A stretch of DNA of 64,000 nt. Origin: Echiichthys vipera. Lineage: Eukaryota; Chordata; Actinopteri; Perciformes; Trachinidae. The notes below the pieces were generated by a model. It searched no databases, had not been told where the DNA came from, and worked only from the letters and a program-made list of their open reading frames with translations. The stretch spans positions 7,256,401 through 7,320,400 of the forward strand of contig OY829645.1 of NCBI GenBank assembly GCA_963691815.1. Reading direction: 5' to 3'. Each line of letters opens with the position of its first letter. Position 1 is the stretch's first letter. Both the position numbers and the translations under genes were made by a program. Below are positions 1 to 10,884 of the stretch, piece by piece.

Positions 1-754
1 ATGATGTGTTGTGTTTTTCATTAGGCATTGTTAAAACAAGCGGGGCCTCTTACAAAATGAAGTGGAAATAAATTAAAGACTCCTTGCTGGTAACAGTGTA
101 AGGCCTCAATGTTAAATTAATGAAAGGTTTGTCATTAAAATGCAGTAGTGTAATTACTTTTTCCCATAATAATAGCAGCCAAAGAATAATGGCCAATACA
201 CACATTTTCTCCTAATAAATGCATGTTTCTTTCAAAGGTCATCTACTTAGTTAAAATATTTAAGTGGAGTGTCCTTGTGCAGCTGTGATTTGTACCAGAT
301 ATTATGCATACACTCAACTGTGCCTCCTCCCAAAATGCTCATATCATGAGAGAGAAATATGTTTTGGATGAAATGCGATGTCATCTGTACAGTAGTCAGG
401 GTTTTTCTTTAAAAAATATATAAATCAGTGTGTATATAGTGACAGGGCCAGTAATGGTAGTTGGTTACCCTTTTTCCCTGCATTTAAAAGCTTCAAGTTT
501 ACTTTAGACTGTACCCTCAATGTATGGAAACTGAACTTTGGATAAAAGTACACATCGGACACGCCGGGGAGGCTAGGGGTGGACCATTTTTCAATGTATT
601 CCCTCTGCGATCCCCCCTGAATCTGGGGGTAATCCCCCGGCCATGGAGAATTATTTTTTAGAAACTTACTAGCTAAACTGCCCATTTTAAAGCATTTAAA
701 ACAAATTCTATTCATAATTCTTCTTATTATAGTATTATTCTATTAATGTTAAGA
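1..754. other. AT-rich intergenic DNA, no gene seen
   Basis: No coding frame, RNA gene or clear repeat was recognised here. The stretch is AT-rich and unstructured by eye. The single 96-codon frame on the minus strand (425-715) has no recognisable domain and is treated as chance. Confidence 0.5.
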
Positions 755-1078
755 TTCAATTTTCAATTAAATTAAATTTTATTAACAGTGCCAAATCATA
801 ACAAAAGTTATCTCAGGACACTTTAAAGAGTAGGTATAGACCACACTCTATGACTTATTTATGAATAACATAGACCCAACAATTCCCCCATTGAGTACAC
901 AGTGGCAACGAAAACCTTCCCTATAACAGGCAGGAACGACGGACAGACCCAGCTCTATGGAGGACGGACATCTGTCACAAAGACAGACACAGAGACAGAC
1001 ACACTTCCAGAGATGCAAGCAACCACAAAAGTAACAGTAACTATAATAATCCCCAGGGCTGTCCAGCTCCTCAACTCC
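755..1078 (-). mobile_element. 5'-truncated L2-clade LINE 3' end
   Basis: The plus strand reads as the reverse complement of an L2-type 3' UTR. It shares long blocks with the 3' end of the L2 copy at 32870-33043, including the stretch that reads GGGAAGGTTTTCGTTGC on the minus strand and the terminal block with GTGCCAAATCATAACAAAAG on the plus strand. The same blocks recur at 60264-60480. The terminus at about 755-785 is an (AATT/CAATT)-rich tail, as expected for the 3' end of this family. No reading frame remains. It is a dead insertion, or the distal end of the older L2 copy split at 10150-12783 (inference). Confidence 0.75.
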
Positions 1079-1120
1079 TGACCCCTCTGACCATCCCCCT
1101 CCCCACTCTTGACACCCTCC

Positions 1121-1353
1121 TGTGGACACTTCACCCCCCCCCCCCCCCCCCTGGACACCATCACCCCCCCCCCCCCCCCCCACACTCCAGACACCCTCCC
1201 TGAACACCTCACCCTCCGGACAACCCTCCCTTCACCCCTCCTCCTCCCCTCTCCAGACGTCCTCCCAGGACACCCTCACCATCACCCCCCCTTCCCACCC
1301 CTGACACCTTCCCTGGACACCCTCACCCCCTGGACCCCCCCCCCCCCCCCCCT
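1121..1353. repeat. C-rich degenerate minisatellite
   Basis: The plus strand is built from irregular copies of a CTGGACACC-N-TCACCCC motif separated by pure C runs of up to about 18 bases. The minus strand is therefore G-rich, with several G tracts able in principle to form quadruplexes. The open frames across it encode only Pro/Thr/Ser or Gly runs and are low-complexity artefacts. Confidence 0.8.
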
Positions 1354-2159
1354 TGACACTTACCGGACACGTGAACTGGCTATCTACCTCCACTCCTGTC
1401 CTCAAAGCTGTGAACTACTCGTTTGATGCACAATTCCACTTATTCTGTTCACTCTGTTTATAATGTTACTGGTCTGTTGCACTACTCCACTTATCTATTC
1501 TGTTTAAATGTTACTCCGGTCTGTTGCACTACTCCACTTACTTATTTATTCTGTTATTATGTTCACACCGGAATTATTCTGTTACTATGTTCTTACTGGT
1601 CTACTTGATTCTGTTAGTTATTTTAATTTATGGTATTAATGCACTACTCCACTTTATTCTGTCTATCAGGTCCTACATTGTGTCAATCAAAGCACTATGG
1701 TCACTTTATTTTTCAGTATTCATCTGTTACACAGAGCTAGCATATACTTAGACTGCTGTTTTCCTGCCATGCACCACTATCACTTTATTATTTAGCTTAT
1801 AGTTATATATTATATTTATACTCTATTACTGCACTATAGTTCTGTTTACGTCTGCTCATTACACATGTGTATCATGTCTGACCCCATCTGAATCCGATCA
1901 CTGTCCACTTATATCTTTTCTGCACTACAGTTCTGTTCATACCTGTTTTAACAGTCTACTGCGTGTTTACATCTTATACACCCGTTCACATTTCTGCTTA
2001 CATCTGATACACACATGTCTTTCTACATCTCACGCCGACGATGTTCTCCGTATCTAACCTGTACTAACACACTAACATCCTGACACTTATTCTACCTGTA
2101 CTAACACACTAACATCCTGACACTTACTCTTCTCTTACACTTTATTCTTGTGTTAGGTC
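1354..2159. other. AT-rich DNA resembling LINE 3' UTR, with a 37-bp tandem duplication
   Basis: No gene is seen. The sequence is rich in short CACTTTATT and TGCACTACT phrases of the kind present in the 3' UTR of the LINE at 2160-7165, so it may be a truncated relative. A near-perfect 37-bp tandem duplication lies at 2058-2094 and 2095-2131. The assignment to a LINE is a weak inference. Confidence 0.35.
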
Positions 2160-2189
2160 ACCATCCCCTTCCGGTTCCGGCGCTGTTCC

Positions 2190-2231
2190 GGCGCTGTGTA
2201 AAGCGGCAGCGGCGCTGTGTAAAGCGGCAGC
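2190..2231 (+). repeat. 21-bp perfect tandem duplication in LINE A 5' leader
   Basis: The units at 2190-2210 and 2211-2231 are identical and contain GGCGCTGTG and AAGCGGCAG. They sit about 95 bp before the first codon of the ORF. The 5' end of a non-LTR element normally holds its internal promoter, so a repeated block here may be promoter structure (inference). Confidence 0.6.
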
Positions 2232-2324
2232 CAGCAACAGTTGCTCCCTCTCCTTTCCGCACTTTTTTGCTATTTTATCTTATTTTACTGTCTTTTTATT
2301 AAGTACTTTTTCCTGTAAGTCGTA

Positions 2325-3507
2325 GTGCTAACCTTAGCCAACCATGTTCGTGAACTTTCTTACGTGTTTTTTGTCCATTTGTCTCATTCTTGGGACTATT
2401 TTTGCCGACCGCGTCTCCGTCTGGACGCAACAATGCGGCGTCTCCTTTGTTTACACCGTGAACAGCTGTTGTCGCTAGCACCAACGGCGCTAATGCGGGA
2501 GAGGCCTGAAATCCCCAAAGAACTGAGGAGAAAGTACAGGGGATGTAAGGCTGGACGTAAACAACGGGAAAAGAAGAGGAGATATAAACCATCTCTCCCT
2601 TCCATCACCATGGGGAACGTGAGGTCGCTGGCTAACAAGATGGACGAGCTGGCGGGCCTGGTGAAGACTCAGTGGATGTATCGTGTGAGCAGTGTGCTGT
2701 GTTTCACGGAGACGTGGCTCCACGAGGACATCCCGGACTCGAACGTAACTGTGGACGGCTTTCAGACTGTTCGGGCGGACAGGAGTCACCGTGAGAGTGG
2801 CAAGAGGAAAGGTGGGGGACTTGCTATTCTTATTAACAACAAGTGGTGTCATCCTGGACACGTTACTGTAAAGGAGCGTGTGTGTAGCCCGGACATTGAG
2901 CTGCTTGCCGTGAGTCTGCGGCCATATTATCTGCCGAGGGAGTTTTCACACGTGATCGTTCTGGTTGTTTACGTTCCTCCGACTGCAAACGCGGCGCGCG
3001 CGAGTGACGTCATCCACACACAAGCAGTTTGTGGACTGTCCCACCAGGGAAAACAAGACACTGGACCTGCTGTATGCTAATGTTAAGGAGGCTTACAGCT
3101 CCACTGCCCTTCCTCCTCTTGGAAGATCAGATCACAACCTCATCCATCTGCAGCCCCTGTATAAGCCCCAAGTCCAGCGGCTTCCTGTGACCACCAGGAC
3201 TGTGAGGAGATGGTCACAGGAGACTGACGAAGCTTTACAGGGTTGCTTTGAACTCACAGACTGGGATTTGCTCTGTAATTCACATGGGGAGGACCTTGAT
3301 GATCTCACGGACTGCATAACAGGGTACATCAATTTCTGTGTGGACAGCGTTGTTCCTACAGAGACTGTACTCTGTTTCCCAAATAACAAGCCGTGGGTCA
3401 CCAGAGACATCAAGGTCCTGCTGAATGCGAAGAAGAGGGCCTTCAGAGAGGGGGACAGAGAGCAGATGAGGCAGGTCCAGAGGGAGCTGAAGGAGAGGAT
3501 CCAATAG
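2325..3507 (+). pseudogene. LINE A ORF2, APE-type endonuclease segment (broken)
   Basis: This segment encodes the N-terminal basic region and apurinic-like endonuclease that would nick target DNA for target-primed reverse transcription. The frame beginning at 2325 carries MGNVRSLANKMDELAGL, then CFTETWLHED (catalytic Glu of the ETW motif), and a KGGGLAILINN block. Near 3010-3030 about 35 codons are missing compared with LINE B, including the GDFN motif, and the frame shifts. Reading resumes in the frame beginning at 2965 with LLYANVKEAY and the catalytic SDH motif (GRSDHNL). A TAG at 3505-3507 ends it, and the RT segment continues in the same frame. Without GDFN the nuclease should be dead. 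The first ATG of the long frame is used as start; upstream frames are closed. Confidence 0.85.
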
Positions 3508-4176
3508 GGCAAAGACACCTACAGGAGGAAGCTGGAGCACAAACTCCAGCAGAACAACTTAAAGGACGTGTGGAGCGGCATGAGGAGCATCACTGGCTAC
3601 AAACCATCTGGTAGCCAGACGGTAGGAGGTGGTACTGAACGTGCCAATGAGCTAAATCTGTTCTTCAACAGATTTGATGAAAGGGCTCTGGACCACCTCC
3701 CCACGGCTCCTCTACAACCACCCACCTCCAAACCTCCAACCCTGCTGACACCTCCCCCTCAATTCCTTCCTGATTTTGCCCTACCTGTCCCCTCCCCCCC
3801 GCCATCACCTCTCTCCACCCCCACCAACACACACAGCAGACAGACCTTCACTGCAGAGCAGGTGAGGAAGGAGCTGTGCAGACTCCGCCCAGGCAAGGCA
3901 GCGGGTCCCGACGGTGTCAGCCCGAGGGTCCTCAAAACTTGTGCGATCCAGCTGTGTGGAGTCCTGCAGTACATCTACAACCTCAGCCTGAGTCTCGAGA
4001 AGGTCCCTGTGCTGTGGAAGACATCCTGCCTGGTACCATTACCAAAGAAGGTGCGTCCCAGCACCTCAGAAGACTACAGACCGGTGGCGCTGACGTCGCA
4101 CCTGATGAAGTCCCTGGAGAGGCTGGTTCTTTCACTTCTTCGGCCCCTGGTCAGCTCATCACTGGACCCTCTACAG

Positions 4177-5499
4177 TGTAGGTACTTTGGGTTTAATTGG
4201 ATCAATAGTGACTATCAAATGAAATATTTGATAAGGAAAATTAATAAAGAAAAATTACTAAAAATGAATAACTTCAATTTATTAAAAACGTCACACGGAG
4301 AACCAATCAAATATCGTGCCTTGACTCATGTTCAGATTATGAGATTGAGTATTCTCAATAAACTTACCGTTAATCAAGGAAATATTAGTTATCACCAATA
4401 ATTATCAAAGATAATAATAAAAATGACTCTAGTCAAACCAGAGTTCCTCGGGGCACCACCGTCATAGACGAGGTGATAACTAATATTAAAGTCTCATGTA
4501 ATATATTAAACTACTTATTAAGGGTTAAACACCAATAAATATAATAGTTTAACTAGTTGAAGGATTTAAAAGTTCTTTTCTTAGTAGAAGCTGGCTCATT
4601 CATCTTTGTGTAATATTAAATAATCAGACATATGGTAAACACAAACATTTATTAACAGGTTAATAAATGCAACAAACAAAACACAATAAACTAACTAAAG
4701 CTAACAGCAAACGTATGTTTGTGTGTATGTGTGTGTGTGTGTGCGTGTGTGTGTGTGTGTGAGAGAGAGAGACAAAGAGAAGAGGTGGGGGCTCGGAGAA
4801 GGTGTGAACATTCTCTTTGTTACACAAAGGCCGGAAGCCTGATCTCTCAGTTCTTATGACAAAGTTACAATGGTATCTAGCCGTTCATAAAGTCCTATAA
4901 CATGTAGTAATGCCCAGTTGGTGATTAGTTACCAGTCCATGAGATAGGAGATGTTTTGCGTTGCTTGATGCCAGTGGCTGGGTGAAGAAAGGAAGCTCCG
5001 TGGTGAAGAGGTTCTTGTCTTATTTGTGGCTCTTAGGCAAAAGAGGATTCGGATCGCTCTGTGATGTGCTCAGTTGAGGATAACCGGTTGGTTAACCTTT
5101 GTGGTGATCCCACGCCATAGGCCAGGTCCAGGGCCGAGGGGACAGCGGGCAGCTGGTCTCCTGGATCCGCAGGGACGCGTAGAGTTGGAGAAGAGCAGGA
5201 GGATCCGGTCGAAAGATCCAGTAGAAAAGATTCAGTAGAAAGATTCAGTAGAAAGAGGGCGAGAGATTGTGTGCTTCACTTTATATAGGCCCGGATGATG
5301 TCATCACCTGGGGGTCAATTCAGCCAATGAACAGTTTGGGTGCCTTGGAGGATTCACACCTGGGTGTGACCTGTTGTGGGGGTGAAGGCATTTTGAGGTC
5401 TTTGTTCCAGCAGGCTGTGGGTTTTACTTTTAATCAAACTGACAGTTCGAGTTAATCCAGAAAATGAACAATCATCTTTGGGCGCCGGTTGCACCTACA
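4177..5499 (-). mobile_element. LTR-like element (solo LTR), 1.3 kb, inside LINE A
   Basis: The insertion starts TGTAGGTAC and ends GCACCTACA, which are 9-bp inverted termini with one mismatch and the TG...CA ends typical of LTRs. It is flanked by a 4-bp direct duplication, ACAG, at 4173-4176 and 5500-5503. It has no coding capacity of its own and contains a GT-rich microsatellite (about 4717-4770). On the minus strand it has a TATA-like box (5281-5287) with AATAAA-type sites farther on, so the LTR probably reads on the minus strand. Retroviral and Ty3-like LTRs share this architecture. A 4-bp duplication and 1.3-kb length fit some endogenous retroviruses, but no internal gene is present to confirm the group. 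Confidence 0.7.
5281..5287 (-). promoter_or_regulatory. TATA-like box of the LTR-like element
   Basis: On the minus strand the sequence reads CCTATATAAAGTGAAG, preceded by TGATGACATCATCC, a CRE/AP-1-like palindromic site. Such a pair is usual for an LTR U3 promoter. Immediately downstream on the minus strand are two to three copies of a TTTCTACTGAATC-like repeat (about 5213-5256). Function is inferred from motif and position only. Confidence 0.45.
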
Positions 5500-7259
5500 A
5501 CAGTTTGCCTACCAGCCGAGACTAGGAGTGGAGGATGCTATCATCTTCCTGCTCAACCGTGCCTGCGCCCACCTGGACAGAGCGGGGACCACAGTGAGAA
5601 TCTTGTTCATGGACTTCTCAAGTGCGTTCAACACCATCCGGCCTGCTCTGCTGGGACGGAAGCTGACGGCGATGCAGGTGGACCCTCCCCTGGTTTCCTG
5701 GATTACGGATTACTTGACGGGTCGACCACAGTATGTCAGACTGCAGGACGGAGTGTCTGACACCGTGGTCTGCAGCACTGGAGCTCCACAGGGTACTGTT
5801 CTTTCCCCATTTCTGTTCACCCTGTACACCTCAGACTTTCAGTTCCTCTCTGAGTCCTGCCACCTGCAGAAGTTTGCCGACGATTCTGCAATTGTTGGCT
5901 GTGTCAGTGAGGGGAAGGAGGAGGAGTACAGGGGCGTTGTGGACTCCTTTGTCGACTGGTGTGCAGCTAATCACCTGATTCTAAACGCCACCAAGACAAA
6001 GGAGCTAGTGGTGGATTTCCGCAGGAGTAAATCTGCCCCCACACCCATCTCCATCAACGGCGTGACTGTGGATGTTGTCCAGGATTACAAATATCTTGGA
6101 GTATACCTGGACAACAAACTGGACTTTTCCAAGAACACTGAGGCTGTATACAAGAAGGGCCAGAGTCGTCTCTATTTCCTGAGGAGGCTCCGGTCATTCA
6201 ATGTTTGTAACACCATGCTGAGGATGTTCTACCAGTCAGTGGTAGCCAGTGCCATCTTCTTTGCTGTTGTGTGCTGGGGCAGCAGACTGAGGGCAGCAGA
6301 CGCAAAGAGGATCAGTAAGATCATCAGGAAGGCTGGCTCCGTCCTGGGGGTCAAACTGGACTCTTTGGTGGCGGTGTCTGAGAGGAGGGTGCTGTCTAAA
6401 CTGCACACCATCCTGGACAATAACTCTCACCCTCTCCACCAGCTGCTGACCTCCAGCAGAAGCACATTCAGCCATAGACTCATTCTCCCCCGGTGTAATA
6501 CTGAACGCCGGAGGAAGTCTTTTCTTCCGGCGGCCATCAAACTTTATAATTCATCTCCTCCCAGTCAGGTAAGGAACAGTGGAGACACTGTATCCTGAAA
6601 ATGTCACTTTGTCACTATATACCATCACTGCATCACTTTATTCAGTTGTACTTTATTCAGTTGTACTGTCACTTACTTCAGTAAGTAATGCTGCTATACT
6701 ACACTGTCACTTTATATCACCACTACATCACTTTATTTATTTATTAATGGTTTACTGTAACTATCTGCTGATACACTTACTGTGCTTTAGGACATGCTGC
6801 TACATTTCACTGTGGTTACTGTAACTTACTTAAGTACGAAATGCTGCTACACTCCACTGTGCCATACTGTCACTTAGTTCTGTAGGACATGCTGCTACAT
6901 TTTTAACATTTTTAACACTTATAACTTATCGCTCCTTCTCACTTATTTAGTTTGTACTTATTTTATTTCAATCTGCTGCTAAACTGCACGCTGCGTATTG
7001 TTGTATATTGTATATACCTACGCTTAACCACGACGTCTGTTGCACTCTGTCACACTTGGTTCATTGCTTGATTTATCTGACGTTAGCTTTATTTTGATTT
7101 GATTTATGTTTATGCTTATTGTTACTCTGATCCTTTTCAGTCGCGACTGAAGTCAGATAAACACTATATTACAATATGCTATGTGGATTTTAATGTGCAA
7201 GAGAGATACAGGTGCATTTCAGTGATAGGCCACTTCAAGTTCATTCCCTGAGCGTTGCT

Positions 7260-9102
7260 CAGTGTTGTTGTGCAGCGTTGTAAAGTCTGATGGCAGCGAG
7301 GTTGGATGAGTCTGCTGCTGAAGCTGCTCTGAAGCTTGTGCAGGGTTTCATGGAGGGGATGGGAGACATTGTCCATGATCACCAGCAGTTTTGCCAGCAT
7401 CCTGTGCTCCACAACCTCCTCCAGGGTGACAAGCTTAGAGCCAACAACAGACCCTGCCTTCTTTATGAGTTTGTTCAGTGTGTTTGCGTCTTTTGTTTTG
7501 ATGCCCGCACCCCAGGACACCACAGCGAAGAAGATGGTGCTCGCGACAACAGACTGATACAACATCTGAAGCATCCGGTTGCAGACATTGAAGGACCTGA
7601 GCCTCCTCAGGAAGTAAAGCCGGCTCAGGCCCTTCTTGTAGACTGCCTGTGTGTTTGTGGTCCACTCCAGTTTATTGTCCAGCACCACACCCAGGTACTT
7701 GTAGGAGTCCACAATGTTTATGTCAGTCCCACCAATGCAGACTGGAGAGGGCGGGGGCTTGTTCCTCCTAAAAAGTCCACCACCATCTCTTTTGTCTTTG
7801 CCACGTTCAGCTGCAGGTGGTTCTCCTCACACCACTTGACAAAATTGCTGGGAGGTGTAGGTGGTGAAGAGGAAGGGCGACAGCACAGTTCCCTGGGGGG
7901 CGCCGATGTTAATGATCAGGCGGTCAGACACACAGTTTCGTAATCTCACATACTGCGGCCTGCCCGTCAGATAGTCATTGACCCATGTGACGAGAGGAGA
8001 ATCCGGTGCATGAACTCCAGTTTGGCCTTCAGCAGCTTGGGCTGGATGGTGTTAAAGGCGCTGGAGAAGTCGAAGAACATGACGCGGACAGCGGTGTTGG
8101 GTCTGTCCAGGGAGGAGTAGGCTTCCTGCAGCAGGTAATTGAGTGCATCATCAACCCCAACATGGGGCTGATATGCAAATCGTAGGGGGTCCTGTGATGG
8201 GCACACTAGGGGTCTGAGGTGTGCAAGAACCAGCCTCTCCATGACCTTCATAAAGTGAGAGGTCAGTCCAATTGGCCTGTAGTCATCCAGTGCCACAGGA
8301 TGTCCTTTTTTGGGCACTGGAACAAGGCAGGGTGTTTTCCAGAGCACTAGCACTCTCTGAAGGTGAAGGCTCAGGTTAAAGAGGTGCTGGAGAACTCCGC
8401 AGAGCTGGCTGGTACAGGCCTTCAGCACGCGAGGGCTGATGCAGTCCGGTCCGACAGCTTTTCTCTGACTGAGCTTCTCCAGTTCTCTCCTCACCTGGCT
8501 GGCTGTGATGTTGAGACCGGACTGGGGGGTGGGAGGTAGTGCAGAGTGATGACTGCTGCAGAAGTTTGTAGGCAGCAGTGGGGGAAGTGCGAGGGTCCTG
8601 GGGGAGGGGGGTGTGAGACGGACTGTGGTGGGAGCCAGCAGGGAGGTGGGGTAGGGGGGGCAGGAGGTGGTGGAACCTGGTGTCTGCTGCGGGGGTTGGG
8701 GTTGGGGGCTGGTGTGGAGCTGTGGGGGGGTTGTGACAAGAGGTAGTTGCTCGGTGGAGCAGCGGGGGGGCTGCTGGGGGAGCTGTAGTCAAACCTGTTG
8801 AAAAACAGGTTAAACTCGTTCTCACGTTGTTCATTTCCCTCAGCTGTTCCTCCTCCTCTCCTCTGGAAGCCAGTGATCTCACTCATCCCCCTCCATACAT
8901 CCCTGGTGTTATTGTTTTCCAGTTTGGATTCCAGTTTTCTCCTGTAGTTTTCCTTACTCTCCCTGATGCTGTGTTTAAGTTCTCTCTGAACACGCTTGAG
9001 CTCTGCACGGTCTCCTGACCTGAAGGCCCTCTTTTTCTCGTTGAGTAGGGCCTTCAGGTCGCTGGTAACCCATGGTTTGTTATTTGGGTAACAGCGGACC
9101 TC
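7260..9102 (-). pseudogene. LINE B ORF2, linker and reverse transcriptase (active-site box deleted)
   Basis: After the TAA at 9103 the frame continues through the nucleic-acid-binding linker to NEFNLFFNRFDYS and a Pro/Ser-rich spacer (to 8491). A frameshift near 8500 moves it to the fingers (RKAVGPDCISPRVLK, DYRPIGLTSHF) and FFDFSSAFNT at about 8060-8090. Another shift follows EFMH. Near 7840 the sequence jumps from FLFTTYTSQ directly to the segment ending FVKWCEENHLQLNVAKT. The whole CHLQKFADDSA box present in LINE A is absent, removing the two catalytic aspartates. The thumb and tail (YKYLGVVLDNKLEW to about 7310) remain, with a short deletion near 7300 before AAIRLYNAAQQH. Confidence 0.85.
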
Positions 9103-10143
9103 TTAACTGGGGATGGTGTTGTCTATGCAGAACCCAATGTAATCAGAGACGCAATTGGTGATGCCATCAATGTCCTCGCCGTGTGGTTTGTAAAGTGCAT
9201 CCCAGTCAGTGGCTTCTAGGGCACCCTGCAGTGACTCCATGGCCTCAGGAGACCATTTCCTCACAGTTCTTACTGTCACTGGTTGCTGCTGAACCAAAGG
9301 CGTGTATGATGGGGAGAGCAGGACGAGGTTGTGGTCTGACCTTCCCAGGGGAGGGAGGGCAGTGGAGCTGTATGCCTCTTTAACGTTTGCATACAGCAGA
9401 TCTATGGTTTTATAGTCCCTTGTTGTGCATTTGACAAACTGGTGAAACGTTGGGAGAGTGGATGAGAGAGAGACGTGGCTGAAGTCACCTGTGATGATGA
9501 CGAATGCTCCGGGGTGTTTTGTCTGTAGTGCCGCTGTCGCAGCGCTGATGACGTCACACGCTGCGTCGGCATTTCCAGACGGCAGAATGTAAACAGTAAT
9601 GGCGATGGCGCTGGTAAACTCCCGATGGCTATGAGCTCGATGTCCGGGCTGCAAAACCGGTCTTTCACGGAGATGAGCCCGGGGTGACACCACCTGTTGT
9701 CGACGAGCACGGCGAGTCCTCCTCCTTTCTTCTTGCAGCTTGCAGTGGTGTCTCTGTCGGCTCGTATGGAAGCCGGGGATGGTGGCGTTTGAGTCCGGTA
9801 TCTGGTCGTCTAGCCACGTTTCCGTGAAACACATGATACTGGACTCTCTGTATTCCCACTGCGTCCTGACGAGCGCTTCCAGTTCATCCATCTTATTTGC
9901 CAGGGACCTTACGTTTCCAGTAATAACTGCCGGGATGCAGGGTTTAAACTTCTTCCTCCGTTTAGCTCCTGCTCTGCAGCCTCGCCGTCTCCTCCTTAGC
10001 TCCTTCGGTACTGTAGGTCTCTCCCCGACGAAGGGGTTTTGGGGCCCCAGGGCGATCAGCTGGTCGCGACTGTAAACTGTAGGGCAGACACGGCTTCCAG
10101 TCACCAGGAGAGACCAAAGCACGAAAAAACTAGAGCTATCCAA
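9103..10143 (-). pseudogene. LINE B ORF2, endonuclease segment
   Basis: The frame runs 346 codons from the ATG at 10143 to a TAA at 9103-9105. It contains an Arg/Lys-rich N-terminal stretch, the MDELEALVRTQWEY block, CFTETWLDDQ (catalytic Glu), GDFSHVSL (GDFS where the family usually has GDFN) and GRSDHNL (catalytic SDH). Between about 9765 and 9620 the normal protein (GGGLAVLVDNRWCHPG) lies in another frame. Two opposite shifts therefore cancel, and about 50 residues are replaced by an Arg-rich nonsense stretch. The next segment, RCYPNNKPWVTSDLKALL, continues in the same frame after the TAA. The enzyme is unlikely to fold. Confidence 0.85.
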
Positions 10144-10149
10144 ACCGTT

Positions 10150-10496
10150 GGATAAACAGACTTACTGGCCTGATAATAAGGAGTTGCAATAGTCCAGCCT
10201 AGAAGTAACAAATGCATGGACTAGTTTTTCTGCATCTTTCTGAGACACAATGTTCCAAATCTTTCGCAATATTACGCAGGTGGAAAATATGCATTACTTA
10301 TCGTTTGTTTAATGTGAGAATCGAAGGACATATCCTCATTAAAAATAACATCCATATTCCTTACTGTGGTGCTGGAGGACAACACAACATCATCCAGACT
10401 AACAATATCTTTAGATATTGAGTTTCAGAGGCCTTCGGGGCCAAATACAATCACTAACAAAAAATTGCAGGTCATTCAGCTTTTTATTTCCTTAAG
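10150..10496 (-). mobile_element. L2 LINE fragment (downstream half of a split copy)
   Basis: Read on the minus strand, this matches the RT C-terminal region of the L2 copy at 31111-33043. It has the same KSWMTCNF start (here KS-MTCNF), the TLDDVVLSSSTTVRN block and KLVHAFVTSRLDYCNSLLS. A small internal deletion removes the LNSDKTE segment. The matching upstream half lies at 12586-12783, and LINE C fills the gap. Confidence 0.8.
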
Positions 10497-10884
10497 ATAA
10501 GATAAGATATTCCTTTTGTTAGTCCCACAGAGGGGAAAGTTCTTATTCACAGCAGCAAAGTGGATAGCATAAATAAGAAACAATAAATTGTGGAAAAAAT
10601 ATAGAAAAAAGATATGAACCATATAAACACAGGAAAATAAAAAAAATACAAGAATAACTGGAACAATATATACAGAATTTTAAAACATTCGAATTTACAC
10701 TAAGGCACAGGAAAAATAAAAGAAATGCACATTATGATTGAAATTATTTCTAATTATTGTTTTGGTGTGTGTGGTCTAACTGGGAGCAGTGCTGATTGTA
10801 CAGTCTGCAGTAAATACATGCGATAGCGCTCCGTCACACACTTTGGGTGACACAGCCTGTTGCTGAAGGAGCTCTCCAGTGTTG

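Larger units (their letters stand above)
3508..6598 (+). pseudogene. LINE A ORF2, reverse transcriptase segment, interrupted at 4177-5499
   Basis: This is the C-terminal reverse transcriptase. Before the interruption come a Pro-rich linker (about 3700-3840) and RT fingers with GKAAGPDGVSPRVLK and DYRPVALTSHL. After it, from 5504, come FAYQPRLGVEDA, FMDFSSAFNT (first catalytic Asp), GAPQGTVLSPF, KFADDSA (FADD catalytic pair), the TKTKELVVDFRR thumb region and the conserved C-terminal tail ending SFLPAAIKLYN. Deleting the inserted element plus one copy of its duplication (1327 bp) joins CTACAG to TTTGCC in frame as ...DPLQ-FAYQP. The catalytic residues look intact, so this half was probably functional before the interruption. 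The 3' UTR follows directly. Confidence 0.9.
2160..7165 (+). mobile_element. LINE A: CR1/L2/Rex1-like non-LTR retrotransposon, split by an LTR element
   Basis: This is a nearly full-length non-LTR retrotransposon of the jockey superfamily. In order it has a GC-rich 5' leader (about 2160-2324), an endonuclease-reverse transcriptase ORF (2325-6598) and an AT-rich 3' UTR (6599 to about 7165). Phrases such as MGNVRSLANKMDEL, APQGTVLSPF and KFADDSA are typical of fish CR1/L2/Rex1-type elements; the exact clade is not certain. It is inactive: the endonuclease has an internal deletion, a stop lies at 3505, and the ORF is cut by the element at 4177-5499. LINE B lies tail-to-tail immediately downstream. 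Both ends are approximate. Confidence 0.85.
7166..10145 (-). mobile_element. LINE B: CR1/L2/Rex1-like non-LTR retrotransposon
   Basis: This is a minus-strand copy of the same broad family as LINE A, with the same domain order but clearly diverged. It holds an endonuclease segment (9103-10143), linker and fingers (8376-9102), and palm, thumb and tail (7260-8375). It begins inside sequence matching an L2 copy (10150-10496), so it probably inserted into that older element. Decay includes a nonsense codon, at least four frameshifts and deletion of the RT catalytic box. Its 3' end meets the 3' end of LINE A near 7165; the exact border is not resolved. Confidence 0.8.

Noticed and set aside
1109..1426. 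Open frame encoding a Pro/Thr-rich protein
   Set aside because: It lies wholly within the C-rich minisatellite; the frame is open only because CCC runs contain no stops.
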